Positions 19,450 through 27,496 of a stretch of DNA of 27,496 nucleotides are shown here, piece by piece (the first letter of the stretch is position 1; every line of letters begins with the position of its first letter). The position numbers and the translations under genes were made by a program. The DNA lies in NCBI GenBank assembly GCA_013115145.1, contig JAAPAO010000493.1:1-27496 (forward strand), in the 5' to 3' direction. Origin of the DNA: Perkinsus chesapeaki (Eukaryota > Perkinsozoa > Perkinsida > Perkinsidae). The notes beneath the pieces are model-generated. The model saw only the letters and a program-made list of their open reading frames with translations. It did no database searches and was not told where the DNA came from.

Positions 19450-20649
19450 ATGTCCTCGGACGCCCTAAAGGCCCTATTCGATCTCATCAATGCTACTCGG
19501 GGTGCTCAGCTCACCGATGTCTCCATAGAAGAATTTCCTGGCGCAGGTCGAGGAGTGCGCGTTGGTCGGCCCATCTCTAGTGGGCAGGTCGCCATCGGCA
19601 TCCCCGGCAATTTCGTCATAACCGCCACATCGACCAGTCCGTGCTTGAGCGACGATTCCGAAGCCTACCGAAAATGGATACGAAAAATTGCGAATAGTCT
19701 TAGCGGAGCGGAGCTCTTGGCTGTTGTACTGTTGAGGCTGCTTGAGAGAGCTCGGACGGATTTGGAACCATGTGACTGGCGGGCATTGTATTTGCGAACG
19801 TTACCTGTGGGGTACTCGACGATTTCGTATTGGCCGGAAAAAGACAGGAAAATTTTCTGCGCGGCATCGAGTTTACTGGCGGAGAAATTCGGCGAGGCTG
19901 AGCGCACTCGGAAGAATTTCTGCGAAAAGATACGCGATGTTACGGGGGAAAGATACTCCATGGAGGAGATAGTATGGGCTTATTGGACTATTGAAACTCG
20001 AGGCTGCTATCACCGAGTTGGTGGGGTGTGTCTGGTCCCTATAGGAGATATGGTCAACCACAGTGCCTTGGCTTATTCTAAAGCTGATTGTGGAGGATAC
20101 GGTATGAACTGTGGGAACTACAACGTTAGAGAGCATCGATATGAGTTTACAGCAATGCGAGGATACACTGAAGGAGAGCAGCTGTATGTTGTCTACAGCA
20201 GATGCTCGAGCACGGACTTGCTCTTGAGGTATGGCTTTTCCACACTAAGTGACTCGGGGGAAATATCTCCTTTCGAAAGTGTGGAGATCCGCGCGAAAGA
20301 ATTGAGAAGTCCGAGGAAATCGGTGGAAGAGTTGATAAGGAGCGGTATCTTTGTGGGGGCCGATGGCTGCTTGTCGCATAGTTTTGCAACCACCGCGCGC
20401 CTCAAAATTGCCAGAAATCACGGTATTACGGCGTCGTTAGAAAACGTGGTTCACGGAGATGAGCTTGGGAATGCTGAGCACGAACGAGAGGCTCGGGAAT
20501 TATGTGGCGCAGTGATGGAACAAGAGATTCGTAGGAGATTACAGGCTTTGGCCGAAGGTGGAGCCAGTGATATGATCGAAAGATTCCTTTTAGGTCAAGT
20601 TGCGATCCTCCGCAAAGCTCTAGTGAATCTTTCTAGTGCGGTTTCGTGA
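19450..20649 (+). CDS. SET-domain protein-lysine methyltransferase, LSMT/SETD3/SETD6-like
   Basis: Uninterrupted 399-codon frame, ATG at 19450, TGA at 20647-20649. It transfers methyl groups from S-adenosylmethionine to lysine (or histidine) side chains of a protein substrate that cannot be told from sequence. The split SET domain of this class is visible: GAGRGVRVGRPI near residues 31-42 (first SET motif, SAM binding), the inserted iSET helical region about 75-190, then GDMVNHSA at about 204-211 (the conserved NH[SC] motif) and GYTEGEQLYVVYS with LLLRYGF about 245-272 (the Tyr-containing end). The C-terminal ~130 residues, helical and Arg/Glu-rich, match the position of the Rubisco-LSMT substrate-binding domain. 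It has no introns, unlike its neighbours. CCCCTCAG lies 7 nt before the ATG. The chloroplast Rubisco role is not implied. Confidence 0.88.
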   Translation: MSSDALKALFDLINATRGAQLTDVSIEEFPGAGRGVRVGRPISSGQVAIGIPGNFVITATSTSPCLSDDSEAYRKWIRKIANSLSGAELLAVVLLRLLERARTDLEPCDWRALYLRTLPVGYSTISYWPEKDRKIFCAASSLLAEKFGEAERTRKNFCEKIRDVTGERYSMEEIVWAYWTIETRGCYHRVGGVCLVPIGDMVNHSALAYSKADCGGYGMNCGNYNVREHRYEFTAMRGYTEGEQLYVVYSRCSSTDLLLRYGFSTLSDSGEISPFESVEIRAKELRSPRKSVEELIRSGIFVGADGCLSHSFATTARLKIARNHGITASLENVVHGDELGNAEHEREARELCGAVMEQEIRRRLQALAEGGASDMIERFLLGQVAILRKALVNLSSAVS

Positions 20650-20725
20650 CATTTCGAGAGTGTTTGGTTTAGTAAAGCACACTGCGGAAATTCAGTTGTG
20701 TTTTTTTGAGTTGGGCGGTGGCAAG
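20650..20725. promoter_or_regulatory. 76-bp spacer with putative trans-splice acceptor
   Basis: Only 76 bp separate the SET gene stop from the beta-adaptin ATG on the same strand. A run of seven T followed by GAG (20701-20710) lies 15 nt before the ATG and looks like a polypyrimidine tract plus 3' splice site. This fits spliced-leader trans-splicing of a shared transcript; no leader RNA gene is in the window to confirm it. Confidence 0.4.
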
Positions 20726-23700
20726 ATGAGCTCGTTGAATCTTAAGAGTTTACATCATTTACAGAGCAAAGTGTCAGCAGCTGTGCCAAAGGTAGGAGAG
20801 GGGATGGGCGGATGAGGGAGTGGAGGCATAAAAATAATATATAAATGCAATGAGGAAGTGTTATAGAAACAATATATAAATGTAATGAGGAAGTGGAGGC
20901 ATAAAAATAATATATAAATGTAATGAGGAAGTGGAGGCATAAAAATAATATATAAATGTAATGAGGAAGTGGAGGTATAAAAATAATATATAAATGTAAT
21001 GAGGAAGTGGAGGTATAAAAATAATATATAAATGTAATGAGGAAGTGGAGGTATAAAAATAATATGGATGTTGTAAAAGCATTTGTTATTGATAGGCACT
21101 GAAGAAGAAGGAAGGGCGATATTTTCATGCTAATAAGAGAAGTGAAGTACATGAGATGAAGGAAGAACTGCACAGCCATGACAAACATAAGCAGAAGGAT
21201 GCGATCAAACGAGTAGGTTAATTGGTATGTCACTTGGGCTGTCATTCCAACCGCCCAAGTTCGTTTCCCTGCATTGTCACTTTGGCAACCCTATCAAAAT
21301 GAGTTTGCAGTTTTCAATGTACTCACCTTACCACAAACGAGCTCGAAGATGGCTACGAGGAAAGTATGATGCATATAGGGTTCCTATGTAGAATCTCGAC
21401 TTTATTTCTTTATAGCTTTCTTCAGTATACATAAAAACGAACATCCCCTACAAAAGCAAATTCGGGTGTTCTCCGCGCGAGGAAAGAAATATGCTTACTC
21501 GGGAATTGTGGAGTACTGTGGATGACTCGACCCTTTTGTTTCATCATCTGGCAGGTGATAGCTAATATGACTCTTGGTAAAGATGTTTCGAGCCTATTCC
21601 CCGACATGGTTCAATGTATGCAGTCTAATCAGATGGAGATTAAAAAACTGGTATATTTATATGTACTAAGGGATGGTTCGCCTTTCTCTTGGCGAAATAG
21701 TGTTGTTATAGCAGTTGCCGAATTGGGGAAATCTTCAGCCTGCGGAACTTGCCAGCAGTGTGATGTGTATCCCTCGGGCCGACTAAACTCTCTTTGTTCT
21801 GCGTTATTGAGTATAAGGCATTCGTCTGAACAAGTAATCTTTCATACCGCTCCTTTCTCGTAAATCTGATTGGTGATTGAGCTTGAGGTTTTCACACTTT
21901 TGAATGTTCTCTCTGAATTTTCGGGGACACGAGCTGCCGTCCCCTTAGGTGCTGAACTACGCGAAGTCCCAGCCGGAATTGGCAGTGTTAGCAGTTAATA
22001 CCTTCATGAAGGACGCCGGTAATAATAAAAGGGCGCGCGGTCAGCAGGCGAGATGGTGGCCGGATCACTCTAACAGTGGCGCAATCATGTTTTGAGAGTG
22101 GATAAATTCCAAAGGAACGTTGTCCGGTAGGAATTTGAATTTTAATATTTTACGTTCCTGACTTCTAATGAAAATTGATTTCTAGTATAATGGCATAATA
22201 ATGGTTTCTCGGACGAGAATTCGTTAAAAACGAAATGTTCTATTGCATTGTGGAGGGCTGTATTGATAAACATATATCAACAATGTTACCGTGTAAGGGT
22301 CAGTAGAGGACCACCTGTATCACCGCGGGTGTGATGGGTTCACTAGCAGACATGCGAAAAATGGTAGTATGCTATCTGAGATACTCACTGGCAATTGGTC
22401 CCATCTCCCTTAATGGGTACCGATAGCGGTATCCCCTCCAATGCGTTTACCTATCAATCGTATGTATTGTAACTGTTATATTCCCATATATAATATTCTC
22501 ATACCGCTCTCTCCTCAAACTTCATCTTCAGGTGACCCGAATCCTCTCATCAGAGCTCTAGCATTACGAACGATGGGCTGCATCCGCCTCGATCAGATTT
22601 GCGAGTAGGTCTCTAATTTCGTGGCGCGTGACGTTATTTTATACTAGGTATCTTTTGGAACCTCTACGGAGATGCTGCCGCGATCAAGATCCTTATGTCA
22701 GGAAAACCGCTGCCATTTGCGTGTCCAAAGTGTGGGAGGTAAGGCGGGAAAATTTAGGGAAATTTTCGGAAAAATCTGTAATTTGATGTTTTTCCGAAAA
22801 AAAATATACCGCAGATTCTTAACCGTGAATTTTCTGGAAACATCTTGCAGTCACAAGTGAGATGATAAATTTTCCAGCAAGCTTTGGAACATTTCTGGAA
22901 AAGCTTGAAATTTTCGGAAATTTTCTGTAAAATTTCATGAGAGATCGTCTTAAAAGTTGTCTTCAGATTAATCCCGAAGTAGTCGAGGATCAAGGATTTA
23001 TAGAGATACTCAGAGATATGACCGGAGATAGGTAAGTGACCATAATTTCGTGGCGCGGTGACCATTCAATAGTACGGGGGATTTGAATTCGGTTTTGAGT
23101 GGTACACTTGTTGTGCGGGGTGAATTTATAGAGCAGCTCTATACATTATCCAACAGTGACTACCCAACTGTTATAAATTATAATTATCTACATTTATATC
23201 TATTTCCATAGATTTATATTCCTATCCGACTATAGAGTAGCTATATTTAGCTATAGGTAATATATAATATTGTACCATATAAAGTATACTCAAATTAGTA
23301 ATTGTATATATTATATAGTTATGATTATCCAACATCCATTTATATATGTCATAAAATAATAAGTATATTTTCATATAAGTTTGTATAACAGTCGGTACAG
23401 TTATGTGGTTTGGCGGCTATAGACCATCATACAGTCATCAATTAAGGCATACGGTGCCCACCTAGAGTCACTTTCTTCACGCGAGGGGCTGCACGGTGCA
23501 TAAATGTAGAATGAAACATTTCACTTATTTATATACATTATACGCGATAGTAGTCGGATTCTAATTTATTCCAATGTTCGTTCGATGAGATTTCTTATTT
23601 TCCTTCCTCCTGAAAGTTTTGTGTGAGACGGCCGGTCTGAAGTCAACCACGTTCGTGGCGACTTACTGTTAAATAGTAGGATGGTATTCATTTCTATCGT

Positions 23701-26700
23701 AATCGCTACAGAAATAGCACAAGTGCAGAGAAGCACACTTGACACCTTCTTCTTCTTCTTTAGGAACCCTGTAGTGGTTGCTAATGCTGTAGCGAGTCTA
23801 TTGGAGTTGGGGGAGAGTAAAGAGGATCCATCGGTTTTGGGGATGAATTCGGGTATGGTAGAGAAGCTGCTCGGAGGTAGGTTGATTGAAGATTGCACCT
23901 TTTCCTGGCCTACCGTTTGCTCGGAATTTACTTTGTATGCTATTGAGCAGTAATATCTCTTGAGCTCCGAATTGTACTAGTTGTGTAATGGTAGTAAGTG
24001 TTTAGCGATGTTTCGAGGATGATAGATGCTCTAAATTAAAGCGGGTAAATCTGGGAGCCAACTATGTTGGTGAGTTGATTAATCTCCACCAACTTGGAAG
24101 GGTTTCGCTGGTCCTGTGTGATTGTTCATTTTCAGCGCTCAACGACTGCACAGAATGGGGCCAAGTGATGTTATTGGATGGCATTGCTCATTATACACCA
24201 TCGAGTAAGGGGGGGGTGGTCAAGTCGACCTAATTTGAATCTTTAGGCTCACAGGATGCCGAAGGTGTTATTGAGAGGGTTACAGCGAGATTGTCGCATG
24301 CTAATCCAGCAGTGGTGATGGCTGCTGTTAGAGGTATGTGCATGCGTGCAAACTAGGCTCTAGTTTGATGATCAGTTCTTATGTGTGATCTGGACAAGGT
24401 TACGGACAGCGCGTTCGTGCAGCAAATAGTGAAGAAGCTACATCCGCCGCTTGTCTCTCTGCTGTCGAACCCACCCGAGATACAGTAAGCATATCTTTAG
24501 GTTGAGCGTGCATTTCATAGTAGAGGTTGATGGTATCTTTAGATATGTCGCCATTCGTAACTTGAATTTAATTGTACAGAAGTGGCCGCAGGTCATCAAC
24601 AGCGATGTTAAGATATTTTTTTGCCGGTAAGTTCAGGGAAGTTTGGTATGACGAATAAAGGCGCAATTTATATGACCTGAGAAATGGAAAGATATCTTTC
24701 TATTGTGGGCTGAAAGATTCCAAAATAACAGCCAGCGAAAGTGTTCAGACTTCCATTTTCTTATCTGGTGATAATTATTTCCTTCGACAACCGATATGTA
24801 TCGAAGTCAGCCGGCTAGGCGTTATTGTTCAACTATGCCAGTCTAGGTTACATATGAGCGCAAAACGCACCGTTGTTAAATCAAAGTGTTATTCGTTAAT
24901 TATTGCATTTCCATGCTACCTAACGCATGGTAATGCAGACAAATTCCCCTGAGACAGTTTTTTTTCTAACCGGATTGTATCGTGGCATCGTCCACCCACA
25001 CAGAACGCGTAGCTCGGCAGCGGTCCTCGTAGCGGAGGCACGGTGGAAATTCTGGCGGAAACGTGAGAATCAATTCCTGCCGGGAATACTTTTTCGCCAT
25101 TTTTTACCAATAAAGATTGTCGGAGCAATATTGCCTTCTCAGATACACGGATCCCATCTACCTCAAGATAGAGAAGGTTGATATGATGGTGCGATTGTGT
25201 AATAGTAAGAATGCGGACCAGGTGGGAAGACTGTGATGCCGTCTCGAGCGAGATGGCTATCGCAATTAGGTGCTGTCTGAGTTTAAAGAATATGCGGCCG
25301 ATGTTGATGTGGATTTCTCGAGGAAGGCGGTGAGAACAGTTGGCTTACGTTGGTGGCATTGCTGGAAAATTGCGTCACCCTGCTCAGTTGAGATTTGAAA
25401 TTTGCTGAGTCCCGAGTCGGTAGTCTTCTAATGTTAGGCGTGCAAAGGCAACTCAACATCGAAGCCAATCAGGAAAGAGACCAGTTTCAAATTTGAGTTT
25501 TAGTTCCCTTATTTATTCGTGTTGTCCTTTTGAAGGCGAATGTTTGAGAAGCCTCTCTCAGCAATCTCACTACAAATCTCTACAAAGTCAAAAATCTCTT
25601 TATATCTCTGGAATTCCAAATAGGGCTTACCATTCAAATTTTCGCAGTGTCCACAAACGGTGGCCCACAGTAGAGCTTTAAACAGGTGTCCACCAACTAC
25701 CTTATTATCTTCTATTACGAGCATTTTAAATTTGCCTCAGGTGCGCGCTATTGGTCGAGTTGCAGTAGAAGTGAATGGCGTTGCCAGAAAGGCCATGCCG
25801 GTGCTGCTTGAACTTATCAATATGAAGGTTAATCATATAGTAGGTTCATGGAGGTCCGGTAATGTGATGGAATATGAATACTCTCAGGTTCAAGAGGCTG
25901 TGGTTGTTGTTGCGGATATCTTGAGGAAGTATCATATAGAGTGCGCACTGGGAATCTTGGGGAACTTTTTTCGCTTGAAAAATTCGCGAAGAAACTTCGG
26001 AGAGCTTTCCCATCGCTAAGCTTGAAGTAAAAAAGTTTAGGATTGTGTTACAGTAGTCAAAAATTTTCGGAAAACTCCGCAAACTCCGCGTACTTTTTCC
26101 ACGAGAAAATTTTGTGTGTGTACGTCTATAAGTTTGAGGTTGCCCATTAGCATCAGATCTGCTGGAAATGAGCGCAGGTGATAATGATAAAATGGCTGCG
26201 AATTGATATTTTACATTGACGTAGAACTTCCCTCCGCCGCCAGATTATGTAGGACTGTGCGCCACCACATCGCGTACGGGTATCGGATATATAAGGGTAA
26301 ATTATCCTTATATATGTACATATTAACTATTATCCTGGATAATAGTTAATATGTACAGGGTGTTCCCATTTGTTATGCGCCTGACTGAAACAACAGCACT
26401 GGGTTGGCGAATACTCAGTGGTTCGGTTTGAAACTTCCGCAAATTATACAGTACGTTATGACGGCTATAATTTATAAGTTTCAAATCGAAAGGCTGAGTA
26501 TTGGGACCGGAACTACTGTTTTACTGATTTGCATAACAATAAATTGGACAACACCCTGTATGTAGTATGTCGATCATCTAAGGTTTGAGGATTATGAAAT
26601 AATATTGGGTTTTTGGCACGGTCAATGGGAACCAGCGGATACTTGTGAGTGTTGATTAAATAGGTACGAGCAAGCAATCACCGCTCTGTGCGATAATTTG

Positions 26701-27400
26701 GAGTCCTTGGACCAGCCCGAGGCCAAGGCCAGCATGATATGGATCCTGGGGGAGTATGCGGAACATATTGAAAATGTGGATACGGTAGGCAGACTGCATC
26801 GCTCCGCTGAGGAAACGAGATTTGTTTACCATTTTTAGGTTCTGGGAACTTTCCTCGAATATTTCGCTGATGAGCCGGTCAGTGTACAATTGCAGTTGCT
26901 AACAGCAATTGTGAAGTTGTTCCTCAAATGCCCGGACATTGGGGAGCCTATGGTCACCCAGGTGAGCCGTGATGGGGATAGTTGAAAGCTGCAACTTCTT
27001 GAACATGACAATGATGATTTTCATAGACTTATTTGGTGAAGTGTTGGTGTGAGATCCGGGTTTCCGGGTTTCCGGGTTTCCGGGTTTCGGGTTTCTAGAC
27101 TATTGAGGAACCTGTGTTTCAGCAGTGAGATAAAATAGGTAAATAACGAGGTAGTTGTTAAGCTGTAAATATTTTAAACGTGGTGCCATTTTGCGAATGG
27201 AAGCTTTTGCAATCGTGAAAGCTGCTTTGTCTGGTGGAATCGTCCCGGTTTTGTATGGTTATGTTGTTTTTTAGGTTCTTCAGTTGTGTACGGAGTACAG
27301 CAGTAATCCTGATCTGAGGGATAGAGGGTATCTTTATTGGAGATTATTGAGCACCGATCCCGAGTTGGCAAAGCAAGTTGTTTTATGTGACAAGCCAGAG
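20726..27400 (+). CDS. AP complex beta-adaptin (large subunit), N-terminal trunk; 3' end beyond window
   Basis: Large beta subunit of a clathrin adaptor (AP-1/AP-2 type). Nineteen exons, all in phase, code 567 residues: 20726-20791, 21096-21212, 21555-21662, 21949-22018, 22532-22604, 22648-22738, 22967-23031, 23764-23876, 24136-24204, 24247-24333, 24376-24484, 24543-24626, 25143-25221, 25270-25329, 25741-25839, 25888-25928, 26664-26784, 26839-26961, 27275-27400. Landmarks of the Adaptin_N helical-repeat trunk: [112 protein letters not shown], and [19 protein letters not shown]. The first exon ([15 protein letters not shown]) differs from the short MSGDSKYF-like starts of animal subunits and is less sure than the rest. 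The hinge with its clathrin box and the ear lie beyond 27496. Introns are unusually long and repeat-laden (up to about 740 nt). AP-1 versus AP-2 cannot be decided. Confidence 0.95.
20821..21065. repeat. 38-bp minisatellite in intron 1 of the beta-adaptin gene
   Basis: About 6.5 tandem copies of a 38-bp unit that begins TGGAGGCATAAAAATAATAT and ends AATGAGGAAG. The second copy is a 35-bp variant; later copies have GGTATA for GGCATA. The whole array is inside intron 1 (20792-21095). The same unit recurs in reverse orientation at 27425-27496. Confidence 0.95.
22739..22966. other. beta-adaptin intron 6 with AAAATTTTCGG-type repeats and hairpin
   Basis: 228-nt intron rich in short motifs GGGAAAATT, AAATTTTCGGAAA and TTTTTCCGAAAA. 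A 12-bp perfect inverted repeat (TTTTCGGAAAAA 22763-22774; TTTTTCCGAAAA 22789-22800) can form a hairpin. The motifs resemble parts of the 29-bp unit at 16388-16503. Confidence 0.6.
23032..23763. other. AT-rich beta-adaptin intron 7
   Basis: 732 nt, very AT-rich between 23165 and 23400 (many TATATA/TATTA runs). It contains TAATTTCGTGGCGCG near 23044, a 15-mer also present in intron 5 near 22615. No gene seen. Confidence 0.6.
26316..26356. repeat. perfect 41-bp palindrome
   Basis: 20-bp arms (26316-26335 and 26337-26356) around a single T; the arms begin GTACATATTAACTATTATCC. It lies in beta-adaptin intron 16. Its right arm ends exactly at the first base of the adjacent foldback element and includes that element's TA target duplication. 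Confidence 0.95.
26356..26558. mobile_element. 203-bp Tc1/mariner-like foldback MITE
   Basis: Both ends read CAGGGTGTT inward and are flanked by TA (26354-26355, 26559-26560), the target duplication of the Tc1/mariner superfamily. The two halves form one long imperfect inverted repeat: the left half has TTGTTATGC, GAATACTCAG and GGTTTGAAACTT, and the reverse-complemented right half has TTGTTATGC, CAATACTCAG and GATTTGAAACTT in the same order. No coding capacity, so it would depend on transposase from elsewhere. It lies in beta-adaptin intron 16 (25929-26663). Confidence 0.85.
27056..27095. repeat. CCGGGTTT octamer tandem repeat
   Basis: About four copies of CCGGGTTT followed by a degenerate CGGGTTTC, in beta-adaptin intron 18. 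It is reminiscent of GGGTTT-type telomere repeats but the unit is 8 bp with CC, so it is best called a simple repeat. Confidence 0.9.
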
Positions 27401-27424
27401 GTAAGTCTTCTCTATGTCACTACT

Positions 27425-27496
27425 ACATTTATATATTATTTTTATGCCTCCACTTCCTCATTACATTTATATATTATTTTTATGCCTCCACTTCCT
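27425..27496. repeat. 38-bp minisatellite, inverted orientation, cut by window end
   Basis: Nearly two copies of the reverse complement of the 38-bp unit at 20821-21065, starting 24 bp after the donor of exon 19, so again inside a beta-adaptin intron. The array continues beyond the window. Confidence 0.93.

Noticed and set aside
20742-21245. Minus-strand open frames of 114-167 codons rich in [10 protein letters not shown]-like residues
   Set aside because: They are translations of the 38-bp minisatellite and lie antisense within beta-adaptin exons 1-2 and intron 1.
27056-27095. Interstitial telomere repeat
   Set aside because: The unit is CCGGGTTT (8 bp), not TTTAGGG or TTAGGG, and has only about four copies.

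Overview
This is eukaryotic nuclear DNA: intron-rich, protist-like, about 45-50% GC by eye. Most introns are GT-AG and very short (38-50 nt), genes are packed closely, and a pyrimidine-rich AG lies just 5' of most start codons, as expected for spliced-leader trans-splicing. Together these suggest an alveolate, with a perkinsid (Perkinsus-like) protist as my best guess. That is inference; no marker rRNA is in the window. All spliced models were built by hand from splice signals and reading-frame phase.

Layout. Positions 23-18592 hold genes on the minus strand: a small secreted protein (23-427); a 2 kb stretch without a confident gene; a very long multi-exon cytoskeleton-type gene (2413-8193, perhaps more than one gene) with LTPR-like modules, coiled coil and one STPGR/SHIPPO-like motif; a protein kinase (8673-13210) whose 1.9 kb intron 2 carries a 612-bp hAT-type element; riboflavin synthase with an extra C-terminal membrane segment (13268-14570); a weak hypothetical gene (14741-15499); and glucose-6-phosphate isomerase (16527-18592), followed by a 29-bp tandem repeat. 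The strand then switches: an intronless SET-domain methyltransferase (19450-20649) and, 76 bp later, the N-terminal trunk of a beta-adaptin gene (20726 to past the window end, 19 exons seen).

The genes are not one pathway; they are a housekeeping mix of glycolysis, flavin synthesis, vesicle coats, signalling and cytoskeleton. The main non-genic interest is repeats and mobile DNA in introns: the hAT element with perfect 8-bp target duplication and a decayed transposase tail; a 203-bp Tc1/mariner-like foldback element beside a perfect 41-bp palindrome; and a minisatellite family (27-bp and 38-bp units sharing a 15-bp core) that occurs upstream of one gene and, in opposite orientations, in two introns of the beta-adaptin gene.
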